A program made the position numbers and the translations under genes. Of a DNA stretch of 64,000 nt, positions 38,301 to 47,218 are shown one piece after another. Source of the stretch: Metabacillus schmidteae (GTDB lineage Bacteria; Bacillota; Bacilli; Bacillales; Bacillaceae); assembly GCF_903166545.1 (NCBI RefSeq), contig NZ_CAESCH010000001.1:1182001-1246000 (forward strand). Reading direction: 5' to 3'. Position 1 is the stretch's first letter, and every line of letters starts with the position of its first letter. A model generated the notes under the pieces. That model was not told the DNA's origin. It worked only from the letters and a program-made list of their open reading frames with translations, and did no database searches.

Positions 38301-38876
38301 ATGAACTGGTATGAAAAGTTAAATCAGTATTTTCCCATTGAAGAAATGAAGTCAAAGAAACATATGGAAGCATTGCTTCAAGAGAGGAAAGATATCTATC
38401 ATAAGGATGAAGGGGTAAACCATGTCCTAATGTATGCAGAACTTCCTGATTTTATCTTTATTGACTATCTATTCGTTTCAAAAGATGCTCGGGGAGAAGG
38501 ATTAGGCAGTAAATTAATAAATAAACTCAAAAATAAGAAAAAACCCATCATTCTTGAGGTCGAGCCAATTAATTATGAAGATTCTGATTCAGAAAAACGC
38601 TTAAAATTTTATCAAAAACAAGGATTTAAGCATGCTGAATCAATTGGCTATGAAAGACGCTCTCTTGCGACTAATGAAATAAATAAGCTAGAGATTTTAT
38701 ATTGGGCGCCAAATAACGCATCTGAAAAGACGATCTTTGAGGCGATGCAAGAAACATATACCCTTATTCATACATTTAAAGATAAGGAACTATACGGTGA
38801 ATCCTATCAACCTGTACACGAAGTACTGACAATCGATGAAGGAAATAATCAAAATATTTTCGATGAGCTATCTTAA
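38301..38876 (+). CDS. yjbC: GNAT family acetyltransferase (YjbC)
   Basis: The 191-residue protein has the acetyl-CoA-binding strand-loop FVSKDARGEGLGSKLINKL (about 60-78) and the following KKPIILEVEPINYED strand. The substrate is unknown. B. subtilis yjbC lies immediately before spx and is transcribed with it; here 245 bp separate them. ATG 38301 follows AGGAG. Confidence 0.85.
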   Translation: MNWYEKLNQYFPIEEMKSKKHMEALLQERKDIYHKDEGVNHVLMYAELPDFIFIDYLFVSKDARGEGLGSKLINKLKNKKKPIILEVEPINYEDSDSEKRLKFYQKQGFKHAESIGYERRSLATNEINKLEILYWAPNNASEKTIFEAMQETYTLIHTFKDKELYGESYQPVHEVLTIDEGNNQNIFDELS

Positions 38877-39121
38877 TTGAGAATGAGAACAGTGACTTTT
38901 TTTGGATTATAAATGTTGAACATATCCAAATTTAGTCATTGTTTACATAAACTATTTAGAGTTTTCAAGATTGTAATCGTTTTGTCATACTTTTAATACA
39001 ATAACTATATGCATACTTACTTTTTTATAGTATAATCAATTTATTAGTTCTTAATTAAATTAATTTTAATTTTAGAAAGATATAAATGTTACTCATTCTA
39101 TATTTAGAGGAGTGAAAGTCA

Positions 39122-39517
39122 ATGGTTACATTGTATACATCACCAAGTTGTACTTCATGTCGTAAAGCTAAAGCATGGTTGGAAGAACACGAAATTGCGT
39201 ATGTTGAAAGAAATATTTTTTCTGAGCCTTTATCTATACAAGAGATTAAAGAGATTCTTCGAATGACAGAAGATGGAACAGATGAAATTATTTCAACACG
39301 ATCTAAGATTTTCCAAAAGTTAAATATTAACTTAGAAACAATGCCATTGCAAGATCTATATACGTTGATTCAAGAGAATCCGGGTCTTCTTCGTCGTCCT
39401 ATTATCATTGACGAAAAAAGATTGCAGGTAGGCTACAACGAAGATGAAATTCGACGTTTCCTTCCGCGTCGTGTTCGTACTTATCAATTACAAGAAGCAC
39501 AACGTTTAGTTAATTAA
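39122..39517 (+). CDS. spx: Spx, thiol-stress transcription regulator
   Basis: Spx binds the alpha C-terminal domain of RNA polymerase and redirects it to thiol-protective genes on disulfide stress. The 131-residue product has the redox switch Cys10-Thr-Ser-Cys13 in [12 protein letters not shown] and the conserved Arg segment [10 protein letters not shown] near 58-67. It ends with a basic [16 protein letters not shown] tail that is the ClpXP degradation signal region. The adaptor gene spxH is in the same window (47415-48296). Confidence 0.97.
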   Translation: MVTLYTSPSCTSCRKAKAWLEEHEIAYVERNIFSEPLSIQEIKEILRMTEDGTDEIISTRSKIFQKLNINLETMPLQDLYTLIQENPGLLRRPIIIDEKRLQVGYNEDEIRRFLPRRVRTYQLQEAQRLVN

Positions 39518-39526
39518 ATAAAAGAA

Positions 39527-39571
39527 AGAGGTTATTTCTACATAGACTCTATGTAGAAATACCTCTTTTTG
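39527..39571 (+). terminator. Terminator of spx
   Basis: AGAGGTTATTTCTACATAG / CTATGTAGAAATACCTCT long stem, then TTTTT. Probably also serves the convergent TerC-family gene. Confidence 0.92.
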
Positions 39572-39583
39572 TTTATGTTTAAG

Positions 39584-40252
39584 CTAGTCTCTACGCAAAG
39601 AGATTTGTTGATAAATAAGGCCAGCTAATAAAATAAAGGATACAGATAAATAAGGAATACTCATCTCAATCATAGGGTAAGAGCTATACAGGCTTTGCAG
39701 ATAAGGTTCTTCAATAATCATCTTTCCTGATGTAAGGGCCAGTAATCCACCGCCGATATAGATCAAAAACGGATATTTTGTTAGTAAAACAAGAATTAAT
39801 TTACTTCCCCATATGATGATAGGAATGGAAATAAACAAGCCTATTGCTACTAATATCATATGCCCCTGTGCTGCTCCAGCAACAGCAAGTACATTATCAA
39901 ATCCCATTAATAAATCAGCAACAACAATTGTCTTAACGGCTTTCCATAATGATTGATGACTTTTTATCCTCTTCGTGTCTTCTTCTTTTCCGACAATGAG
40001 GTGGTAAGCGATATAAAGAAGGAAAACACCCCCGATAAGTTGCAGGAAAGGGATTTTTAATAAATACACGGCAACTAAAGTAATGAGGATCCGAATGACA
40101 ATTGCAAGCATCGTTCCCATTATGATGGCTTTGTTTCGCTGAACAACGGGTAAGTTACGGCATGCCATAGCAATAACAACAGCGTTGTCTGCTCCAAGGA
40201 CTAAATCAATCCCTATGATCATAAGAAGTGATAACAAAAAATCGTGTTCCAT
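39584..40252 (-). CDS. yjbE: TerC family integral membrane protein (YjbE-like)
   Basis: The 222-residue protein has seven predicted helices with the two TerC motifs GADNAVVIAMACRNLP near 19-34 and DLLMGFDNVLAVAGAAQG near 110-127, whose Asp/Asn residues are thought to bind metal ions. TerC-family proteins such as MeeF/MeeY help load exported enzymes with manganese (family knowledge). ATG 40252 has AGAGGG upstream. No yybP-ykoY (manganese) riboswitch is recognisable in front. Confidence 0.88.
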   Translation of the reverse strand: MEHDFLLSLLMIIGIDLVLGADNAVVIAMACRNLPVVQRNKAIIMGTMLAIVIRILITLVAVYLLKIPFLQLIGGVFLLYIAYHLIVGKEEDTKRIKSHQSLWKAVKTIVVADLLMGFDNVLAVAGAAQGHMILVAIGLFISIPIIIWGSKLILVLLTKYPFLIYIGGGLLALTSGKMIIEEPYLQSLYSSYPMIEMSIPYLSVSFILLAGLIYQQISLRRD

Positions 40253-40316
40253 TTTTTAGACCCTCTTTTCAGCTTTTTGAAGTTTAAATAAGTATATAAT
40301 TTTGTGCTTAGTTTTG

Positions 40317-40440
40317 GTGTCTAGCTCCAACGCCTAGCCCCTCGAGGTCATAAGCCAATTTGGAATTGAAGGCAAAGAACGCCTTCTATTCCAAATCGTC
40401 TTATGCTTGTCGGGGCTGTACGAGGCGTTTACGCTTTTCG
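40317..40440 (+). repeat. Dispersed palindromic repeat, family C
   Basis: GTGTCTAGCTCCAACGCCTA through GGGGCTGTACGAGGCGTTTA folds into one long interrupted hairpin: CGCC / GGCG, TAGCCCC / GGGGCTG, ATAAG / CTTAT, TTTGGAAT / ATTCCAAA and GAAGGC / GCCTTC. I recall this GTGTCTAGCTCC...GTCGGGGCT sequence as a frequent intergenic element in Bacillaceae. It lies in the 500-bp gap between the TerC-family gene and mecA. Confidence 0.8.
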
Positions 40441-40637
40441 TAATGCTCGTACAATTATATGAACACCATTTTTAAGTTATGCTCCTTAGATTCATCTAGG
40501 TAAATAACTGTTTTTGTAAATTCAGAGTTTTTTTATTTCCTTTAAACACTTTTTATCATAAAATAGGAGTACAAGATTCTTTCAATATTGAAGGTTTTGA
40601 ACAATGGTGTGAATCGTTCTTGCTTTAAGGAGAATGT

Positions 40638-40666
40638 TTGACACTTCCCTTTGCCCACGGTTAAAT
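40638..40666 (+). promoter_or_regulatory. Promoter of mecA
   Basis: TTGACA (40638-40643) and TTAAAT (40661-40666) are 17 bp apart, about 90 bp before mecA. Confidence 0.7.
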
Positions 40667-40756
40667 AGTTGAAATTTTGGGTAAAGTGTAGTAAAGTACA
40701 ACTACCCTGAGGGGGGTTGTCCCTTCAACATCTTATATAGAAGGGAAGGTTGAGTA

Positions 40757-41428
40757 ATGGAAATTGAACGTATAAACGAGAATACCGTAAAGTTTTATAT
40801 TTCGTATTTAGATATAGAAGAGCGTGGTTTTGATCGTGATGAAATATGGTATAATCGTGATCGAAGTGAAGAGCTTTTTTGGGAAATGATGGATGAAGTC
40901 CATGAGGAAGAAGAGTTTATGGTTGAGGGTCCTCTTTGGATTCAAGTTCAGGCACTTGATAAAGGCTTAGAAGTGATCGTGACAAAGGCACAATTATCAA
41001 AAGATGGACAAAAGCTTGAACTTCCAATTTCAGATGAGAAGCTTAAAGAACTGCCAGTAGATGAAAATATTGAATCCCTTTTGGATCAACATTTCAATAA
41101 ATCAAGTGATTCACAAGATGATCACATAGAAGATATGGAGCAACAGCTTCAGTTTGTGTTAAAATTTAATGATCTAGAACATATTATTTCCTTGTCTAAA
41201 TATTCGCTATTGAATGGGATGACGAATCATTTATACACGCTCGACCAACAATATTATTTATTTATTGAGTTTGATGACGAGGTTACTGATGACGAAATTG
41301 AGAACACTTTAAGTATTCTCCTAGAATATGGACAAGAATCTCGAGTGACGATTCACCGCCTTGAGGAATATGGTTCCATCATTGCAAAAGATCATGCACT
41401 AACAGTTATCAGAAAGCACTTCTCTTAA
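40757..41428 (+). CDS. mecA: MecA, ClpC adaptor protein
   Basis: MecA brings ComK/ComS and other substrates to ClpCP and promotes ClpC assembly. The 223-residue product begins MEIERINENTVKFYISYLDI, with an acidic linker near 120-135 (SSDSQDDHIEDMEQQ) joining it to the C-terminal ClpC-binding domain with LEHIISLSKYSLLNG. Length agrees with the family. Near-consensus promoter and its own terminator make it a single-gene unit. Confidence 0.96.
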   Translation: MEIERINENTVKFYISYLDIEERGFDRDEIWYNRDRSEELFWEMMDEVHEEEEFMVEGPLWIQVQALDKGLEVIVTKAQLSKDGQKLELPISDEKLKELPVDENIESLLDQHFNKSSDSQDDHIEDMEQQLQFVLKFNDLEHIISLSKYSLLNGMTNHLYTLDQQYYLFIEFDDEVTDDEIENTLSILLEYGQESRVTIHRLEEYGSIIAKDHALTVIRKHFS

Positions 41429-41446
41429 ATAAATCATACTAAGTAA

Positions 41447-41479
41447 GGAAAAACCGATTATTCATAAATCGGTTTTTTC
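41447..41479 (+). terminator. Terminator of mecA
   Basis: AAAAACCGATT / AATCGGTTTTTT stem with ATTCATA loop. Confidence 0.92.
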
Positions 41480-41632
41480 TGTCTTTATTTATTTTTTCTA
41501 ATAAGGGTTAAAAATCGTGGATAAGTAATAAAATAGTGAGAAACTAGAAATAAGAACCGACGGCCAAATTAAAAAGGTTTTGTTTTATTAAATAAAGGGA
41601 AGTAAGAATAAAAATAAGATAGGTGAAAGCCA

Positions 41633-43144
41633 ATGAAATTTACATTCCGATTACTACTATTTATTACACTTATTGCTTCCATAATACTAATTACAAAAAA
41701 CTTTTGGGGAGATTGGATTGTTGGTTCTGTCAGTGTTCTTTTTACACTTTCCATTATATTTATTTGCATAGTTATTTTCTTGGAAAACAGGCATCCTTCT
41801 CATACGATCACATGGCTTATTGTCCTGGGAGGTTTTCCATTAGTAGGTTTCTTTATTTATCTATTCTTTGGAAGAAATATTAAAAAGAGGCGTTTGTTTG
41901 AAAAGAAAGCTCTTTTAGATGAAAAAGCTTTTTTGGAGATAGAGGGAAATCAACGCTCCTATCAAGATAAAATCGAGCATATGGGAGACCATCAACAATT
42001 ATTGTTTAATCTTGCTCATCGTTTAGGCCATAGCCCAATTTCTTTTAGCACGAGGACTAAAGCATTAACAGATGGAATTGAGACATTTGAACATATCTTT
42101 CGGGAAATAAAGAAGGCAAAACATCATATTCATCTTGAGTACTACATTGTAAGGTCTGACGAGGTAGGGCAGGAATTAAAAAATGTCCTTATTGAAAAAG
42201 CGAAAGAAGGAGTAGAGGTCAGGTTTCTTTATGATGCTGTTGGATGTTGGAAATTACCAAAGGACTATATTAAAGACTTAGGTAATTCCGGAATTGAAAT
42301 GGTTCCTTTTTTACCGGTTCGAATTCCCTTTCTAAACAATAAAATTAACTTTCGCAACCATAGAAAAATCGTTGTAATTGATGGGGAAGTTGGTTTTGTT
42401 GGGGGCTTGAATGTAGGAGATGAATATTTAGGGAAAGATTCCTATTTTGGATATTGGCGTGATACACATCTTCTCATCAAGGGGGAAGCAGTCCGAACAT
42501 TACAAATGATTTTCTTGCAAGACTGGTACTATATGACAGATAAAAAGCTGTTACCTCAAATGTATTTAGCAACACAAGCAGATACAATAGAGGAAACAGG
42601 TGGAGTTCAATTAATCGCAAGTGGTCCGGATAATAAATGGGATGTTATTAAGAATTTATTTTTTTCAATGATTATATCTGCAAAAGAATCAATATGGATC
42701 GCATCTCCATACTTTGTTCCTGATGAAGATATCCTCACTGCTCTAAAGGTTGCTGCTTTAAGTGGAATTGATGTTAGACTTTTAGTACCCCAACGACCGG
42801 ATAAAAAAATTGTTTATTATGCTTCAAGATCCTACTTCCCCGAATTATTAGAAGCAGGGGTAAAAGTATATGAATATGAAAAAGGATTTTTACATAGTAA
42901 AATTATCATTGTAGATTATGAATTAGCATCCATTGGCACAGCAAATATGGATATGAGAAGCTTTCACCTTAACTTTGAAGTAAACGCATTTCTATATCGT
43001 ACGGGTAGTACACAAAAGCTGGTAGATGAATATATTAATGACATCAATAATTCCAGAGAAATCGTGCTTGATCAGTTTTCTAAACGTTCACTTCCAGTAA
43101 AACTTTTTGAATCGGGAGCAAGGCTTATGTCACCTCTTCTATAA
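41633..43144 (+). CDS. cls: Cardiolipin synthase
   Basis: The enzyme joins two phosphatidylglycerols to cardiolipin in the membrane. The 503-residue protein has two N-terminal membrane helices (about 5-23 and 32-54, the second ending before GGFPLVGFFIYLFFGR) and two phospholipase-D HKD motifs: NHRKIVVIDGEVGFVGG with His near 243, and HSKIIIVDYELASIGT with His near 421. It ends with MSPLL, as many Cls proteins do. It stands between mecA and coiA, which are adjacent in B. subtilis as I recall. Confidence 0.95.
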   Translation: MKFTFRLLLFITLIASIILITKNFWGDWIVGSVSVLFTLSIIFICIVIFLENRHPSHTITWLIVLGGFPLVGFFIYLFFGRNIKKRRLFEKKALLDEKAFLEIEGNQRSYQDKIEHMGDHQQLLFNLAHRLGHSPISFSTRTKALTDGIETFEHIFREIKKAKHHIHLEYYIVRSDEVGQELKNVLIEKAKEGVEVRFLYDAVGCWKLPKDYIKDLGNSGIEMVPFLPVRIPFLNNKINFRNHRKIVVIDGEVGFVGGLNVGDEYLGKDSYFGYWRDTHLLIKGEAVRTLQMIFLQDWYYMTDKKLLPQMYLATQADTIEETGGVQLIASGPDNKWDVIKNLFFSMIISAKESIWIASPYFVPDEDILTALKVAALSGIDVRLLVPQRPDKKIVYYASRSYFPELLEAGVKVYEYEKGFLHSKIIIVDYELASIGTANMDMRSFHLNFEVNAFLYRTGSTQKLVDEYINDINNSREIVLDQFSKRSLPVKLFESGARLMSPLL

Positions 43145-43166
43145 CATAGTTAATCATGACATTCTG

Positions 43167-43197
43167 ATACAACCTGTGTAACGGGTTGTATTTTTTT
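43167..43197 (+). terminator. Terminator of cls
   Basis: ATACAACC / GGGTTGTAT stem with TGTGTAAC loop, followed by TTTTTTT. Confidence 0.9.
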
Positions 43198-43272
43198 GAG
43201 GAAAATTTAATTTTAGTGATTTGCCAAATCCGTTTCCACTGAGGATAATAAAAAGAAAAGGAGGGGAGATGC

Positions 43273-44457
43273 GTGTTTGTTGCGATTGATCAAGAAGGAA
43301 TGATGATAAATGTTGCCGAAAAAAAGTGGTCAAGGCAGAGGTTAATGAAGTTAAGAAGTGAAAGGAGCTTCATCTGTCCAACATGTAAGCAGGAAGTTGA
43401 TTTGAAAATTGGCTCTATAATAGCGGCGCATTTTGCTCATAAAAAATATGGAGAATGTTCTACAGTAAAAGGAAATTATGAAAGTGAATATCATATGAAG
43501 GGAAAACATGACTTGTACCATTGGTTTCATCGTCAGCATGGAATAGAATCAGTACAACTTGAACCCTACATACAAGAAACAAGACAGCGTCCTGATTTAT
43601 ACATTGAATATAACCAAAGGAAAATCGCTATCGAATATCAATGTTCAACAATAGATATGAGATCATTTAAAAAGAGGTCACAGTTATATAAGCAAGAAGG
43701 AATCTCTTATTTATGGATCCTAGGTGCCAAGACTTTAACTAGAGTTGGAAAACAATCCTATCAATTATCACCTTTTCAATGGAATTTTGTGATAAAAAAG
43801 AAAAATGCTGCTCCTTACCTTTATGCTTACTGTCCTAATTTAAGGTCAATAATTGTTTTATATCATATTCTACCATTCTCCTCACGAACAGTTATATCTG
43901 AACATAAACATTACCCTCTACCTGCAACATCCTTTCAAGATGTCATGAAGCTGCAAACTCATAATAAAGGCAATTTGCGAAAGGAATGGCTTCAAAAAAT
44001 AAAAAAATTTCGTCTCAAGCCCCCAGGATTTCAATCTAAACAAAGTTCTCGATTTCATCAATATCTCTATCAAATGGTGCATCTCCCACCTTCATATTTA
44101 CCTTCCTATGCATTTCTTCCTTTAGTCTATAATTATATTTTTGAATCCCCTGTCTATGTTTGGCAAGGATTGATTCTCTTATTTATTCAGTCTATCCCTT
44201 TGTATGGTTCATTTCGCGTACATGATGTTTATTATGCTATTTCAATGAGAATGAATGATGGTTTCATTACAGTTCGCTCTCTAACAGAGCCGGTTTCATT
44301 TATTACTGCAATTGATGCATATCTTAAAAAGCTGGCTGTTCTAAAAGTAGTTGTTTTTGATGAGAAAGAACTTTTAAAAAAAGTAAAAGAAATACGGTGG
44401 ATAACCCAAATGGACGAATTGCTACTAGAAGACACAAAAATAATAAGTACAATATAA
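43273..44457 (+). CDS. coiA: Competence protein CoiA
   Basis: CoiA is needed for recombination of imported DNA during transformation. The 394-residue product has a Cys pair ICPTC near 35-40 and the AAHFAHKKYGEC segment near 55. A nuclease-like core follows: QRPDLYIEYNQRKIAIEYQCSTI, here split as RPDLYIEYNQR and IAIEYQCSTI, near 100-125, resembling a PD-(D/E)XK fold. GTG 43273 has AGGGGAG. AAAATTTAATTTT at 43202-43214 fits one half (AAAA-N5-TTTT) of a ComK box, but no second half was found. Confidence 0.9.
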   Translation: MFVAIDQEGMMINVAEKKWSRQRLMKLRSERSFICPTCKQEVDLKIGSIIAAHFAHKKYGECSTVKGNYESEYHMKGKHDLYHWFHRQHGIESVQLEPYIQETRQRPDLYIEYNQRKIAIEYQCSTIDMRSFKKRSQLYKQEGISYLWILGAKTLTRVGKQSYQLSPFQWNFVIKKKNAAPYLYAYCPNLRSIIVLYHILPFSSRTVISEHKHYPLPATSFQDVMKLQTHNKGNLRKEWLQKIKKFRLKPPGFQSKQSSRFHQYLYQMVHLPPSYLPSYAFLPLVYNYIFESPVYVWQGLILLFIQSIPLYGSFRVHDVYYAISMRMNDGFITVRSLTEPVSFITAIDAYLKKLAVLKVVVFDEKELLKKVKEIRWITQMDELLLEDTKIISTI

Positions 44458-44528
44458 ATTCAATGATGAATAGCAATTTATTTTTTGAACAAATTAAAAG
44501 GGAGATATTAACATAAAGGGGTGGACAT

Positions 44529-44699
44529 ATGTTTAATATGAAGAGAAAAAGTAATCCTGTTTTAATGGTTGCTTCGATGCTAGGTGTTGGGGCAGCAACT
44601 TACTATTTGACAAAAGAAGCGATACGGGGTGAAGATAGAGATAGTAAGGAATCATATCCAACTGAAAATCCCTTCGATTATATAAGGAATGATTTTTAA
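44529..44699 (+). CDS. Small single-helix membrane protein of unknown function
   Basis: A 56-codon gene starts at ATG 44529 with AAAGGGGTGG upstream. The product has a basic N terminus (MFNMKRKSNP), one hydrophobic helix near 10-28 (VLMVASMLGVGAATYYLT) and an acidic, hydrophilic tail ending NPFDYIRNDF. It ends 32-38 bp before pepF in the same direction, so co-transcription is likely. I do not recognise a family. Confidence 0.7.
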   Translation: MFNMKRKSNPVLMVASMLGVGAATYYLTKEAIRGEDRDSKESYPTENPFDYIRNDF

Positions 44700-44737
44700 T
44701 TGGCTCATGCGGAGAATGATCTTCGGGAGGGTTGGAT

Positions 44738-46666
44738 ATGAACAAAAGCAAACTGTTATCTCTTCTAACAGCTTTTACACTTATGGGTACAATGAATCCA
44801 AGCTCCGCATTGGCTGTTAATGTTAAAGGGGGAAATGATATGGCAGAGCAAGCAGCGGTAAAAAAATTACCATCTAGAAGTGACATCAAAGTAGAAGATA
44901 CTTGGAGATTAGAGGATATTTTTTCTTCAGATGATGCATGGGAGAAGGAATATAATGAAGTTCAAAAAGCACTTCCTAAATTAGCAGAGTTTAAAGGGAA
45001 ACTAGGGGATAGTGCTGCATCTCTTTATGAAGCACTTTCTTATCAAGATGAAGTAATGGAGCGCTTAGGGAAGCTGTATACATATGCACATATGAGGTAT
45101 GATCAGGATACAACAAACTCTAAGTACCAGGCGCTAAATGATCGTGCTAGAAACTTATACACTCAAGCTTCAAGCATTAGCTCATATATTGTCCCGGAAA
45201 TTTTGTCAGTTGATGAAGCGAAAATCAAACAATTCTTAGGTGAAAAAGAAGAACTTAAATTATATGAACATGCTTTAGATGAGATTAATCGCCAACGTCC
45301 ACATGTTTTATCAGCGGAAAAGGAAGAGTTATTAGCAGAAGCTTCAGAGGTTTTGGACTCTTCAAGCAATACATTTGGAATGTTGAACAATGCTGATTTA
45401 ACCTTCCCGACTATTAAAGATGAAAATGGGGAAGAAGTTGAAATCACACATGGCCGATATATCCGCTTTTTAGAAAGTGAAGACCGCCGAGTACGTGAAG
45501 AGGCATTTAAAGCAGTGTATGGGAAATATGATGAATTCAAAAATACCTTTGCTAGTACATTAAGCGGAACAGTTAAAAAAGATAACTTTAGTGCAAAGGT
45601 AAGAAACTACGATTCAGCTAGACAAGCAGCACTAAGCAGTGACAATATTCCTGAAGAAGTATACGAAAATTTAGTGAATACCATTCATGACCATCTGGGT
45701 CTGCTTCAACGTTATGTGAAGCTTCGTAAGGAAGTATTGAAGCTTGATGAAGTTCATATGTATGATTTGTACACACCGCTTATTAAAGAAGTGAAAATGG
45801 ATGTAACGTATGATGAAGCTAAAGACTATATCTTAAAAGGTCTTGAGCCACTAGGTGAAGATTATATCTCCATTCTAAAAGAAGGCTTTGAAAATCGTTG
45901 GGTTGATGTTCATGAGAATAAAGGAAAACGCAGTGGTGCCTATTCTTCAGGGACATACGGTACAAACCCTTATATTTTAATGAACTGGCAGGATAATGTG
46001 AACAACTTATTTACTCTTGCGCATGAATTTGGGCATTCTGTACACAGCTATTACACACGTAAATCACAGCCTTATCCGTATGGAAACTACTCCATTTTCG
46101 TAGCAGAGGTAGCGTCAACGTGTAATGAAGCACTGTTAAATCATTATCTATTAAATACAATTGATGATGAAAAGAAACGTTTATACTTGCTAAATCATTT
46201 CCTTGAAGGGTTTAGGGGAACTGTTTTCCGTCAAACAATGTTTGCTGAATTTGAACATCTTATTCACCAAAAAGCACAGGATGGAGAGCCGCTAACACCT
46301 GAATTATTAACGAAAACATATTATGACTTAAACAAAAAATACTTTGGTGAAGATATTGTGGTTGATGAAGAAATTGGTTTAGAATGGGCGCGAATTCCTC
46401 ATTTCTATTACAATTACTATGTTTATCAATACGCAACAGGCTATAGTGCTGCAACAGCATTAAGCAATCAAATTCTTGAGGAAGGGCAGCCTGCTGTAGA
46501 TCGATACTTGGAATTTTTAAAAGCAGGAAGCTCAGATTATTCCATAGAAGTACTCAAGAAAGCAGGTGTTGATATGACCTCATCAGCACCAATTGAAGAA
46601 GCGTGCAAGGTGTTCGAGGAAAAACTAAATGAAATGGAAGAGCTATTAGCAAAGGTTAATAGTTAA
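44738..46666 (+). CDS. pepF: Oligoendopeptidase F with predicted signal peptide (YjbG position)
   Basis: PepF is a zinc M3 peptidase that cuts 7-17-residue peptides. The 642-residue product has HEFGHSVH with zinc ligands near 429-433 and the downstream Glu in VAEVASTCNEALL near 457. Typical PepF enzymes have about 600 residues and are cytoplasmic. Here about 40 extra N-terminal residues (MNKSKLLSLLTAFTLMG, then NPSSALA) look like a Sec signal peptide with cleavage after ALA, so secretion is predicted. A second, cytoplasmic start is conceivable at the internal Met of GGNDMAEQ (codon 37), but no strong ribosome site precedes it. Start ATG 44738 follows GGGAGG. Confidence 0.9.
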   Translation: MNKSKLLSLLTAFTLMGTMNPSSALAVNVKGGNDMAEQAAVKKLPSRSDIKVEDTWRLEDIFSSDDAWEKEYNEVQKALPKLAEFKGKLGDSAASLYEALSYQDEVMERLGKLYTYAHMRYDQDTTNSKYQALNDRARNLYTQASSISSYIVPEILSVDEAKIKQFLGEKEELKLYEHALDEINRQRPHVLSAEKEELLAEASEVLDSSSNTFGMLNNADLTFPTIKDENGEEVEITHGRYIRFLESEDRRVREEAFKAVYGKYDEFKNTFASTLSGTVKKDNFSAKVRNYDSARQAALSSDNIPEEVYENLVNTIHDHLGLLQRYVKLRKEVLKLDEVHMYDLYTPLIKEVKMDVTYDEAKDYILKGLEPLGEDYISILKEGFENRWVDVHENKGKRSGAYSSGTYGTNPYILMNWQDNVNNLFTLAHEFGHSVHSYYTRKSQPYPYGNYSIFVAEVASTCNEALLNHYLLNTIDDEKKRLYLLNHFLEGFRGTVFRQTMFAEFEHLIHQKAQDGEPLTPELLTKTYYDLNKKYFGEDIVVDEEIGLEWARIPHFYYNYYVYQYATGYSAATALSNQILEEGQPAVDRYLEFLKAGSSDYSIEVLKKAGVDMTSSAPIEEACKVFEEKLNEMEELLAKVNS

Positions 46667-46684
46667 ATAAAAAGGAATGTGCTG

Positions 46685-46836
46685 TAGACAAAGTAAAAAT
46701 CGCTAGCCCTTCAGACTGATTGCTAACGCTTGCTTTCGAGGCACGAAGCCTTGTGAGGAGCGGAGTTACCGGGGGTGGTAATGAGCACCGCAGCAAGGTG
46801 AGTAACGAAGAAAGCGAGCGTTTGTCAACAGTCTGA
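46685..46836 (+). repeat. Dispersed repeat family B, copy 2, inside the pepF terminator
   Basis: It is the inverse-oriented, about 95 percent identical partner of 24598-24755: AAAAATCGCTAGCCCTTCAG, then GATTGCTAACGCTTGC, and at the other end GAGCGTTTGTCAACAGTCTG. GGAATGTGCTG occurs directly on both sides (46674-46684 and 46837-46847); the right copy is part of the terminator hairpin GGAATGTGCTGATGCACATTCC. Confidence 0.85.
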
Positions 46837-46864
46837 GGAATGTGCTGATGCACATTCCTTTTTA
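46837..46864 (+). terminator. Terminator of pepF
   Basis: GGAATGTGC / GCACATTCC stem with TGAT loop and TTTTT. The final bases overlap the stop codon of the convergent small gene. Confidence 0.88.
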
Positions 46865-47035
46865 AAGTCCTTTAAACGTTTTCCGATGGTTAATTAAGTA
46901 AAGTGTTATAAAAATAGCAATAAATAAAAGTGGTGATGTAATATAAATCGGAAATACTTCCATAAGTGCTAATAAATTTATAAAGAATAAAATGATTGTT
47001 ATAATGGTAAGAAGTAGAATCCATCTAAGCTTCAA
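46862..47035 (-). CDS. yizD: Small membrane protein at the yizD position
   Basis: The 57-residue product (starting KLRWILLLTIITIILFF) has two hydrophobic helices, about 4-22 and 30-47, and a basic C terminus NHRKTFKGL. TTG 47035 has GGGGGG 7 bp upstream and is preferred over TTG 47041. In B. subtilis the RoxS gene lies between yizD and yjbH; this gene is in the same place and of the same size, but I name it only by position and length. Confidence 0.65.
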   Translation of the reverse strand: MKLRWILLLTIITIILFFINLLALMEVFPIYITSPLLFIAIFITLYLINHRKTFKGL

Positions 47036-47183
47036 AAGCAATCCCCCCTTATATTTAATCCTTAGTATTCTATATGTTATCTGCTACCTAATTATCCATG
47101 AAAGATGAGACAGGTTAAGTTGTCTAGAGCAGCAAGCGCTCTATATTTGAATGTGAAAGTTTTGTGAAAAGGAGCTATCTTAC

Positions 47184-47215
47184 TTGTCAAATGTCGACAT
47201 ATTTTGATATATTAT
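47184..47215 (+). promoter_or_regulatory. Promoter of roxS, with ResD-like upstream site
   Basis: TTGTCA at 47184-47189 and TATATT at 47208-47213 (18-bp spacer), or TATTAT at 47210-47215, place the start at about 47222. TTTTGTGAAAA at 47159-47169 resembles a ResD site. RoxS is known to be activated by ResDE. Confidence 0.7.
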
Positions 47216-47218
47216 AGA

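Noticed and set aside
43202..43214. ComK box before coiA
   Set aside because: AAAATTTAATTTT fits one AT-box, but a second AT-box at 8, 18 or 31 bp was not found, so it is mentioned only with coiA.
44533..44889. 118-codon minus-strand open frame near the pepF start
   Set aside because: It overlaps the small membrane-protein gene and the pepF signal peptide in antisense, with no supporting signals.
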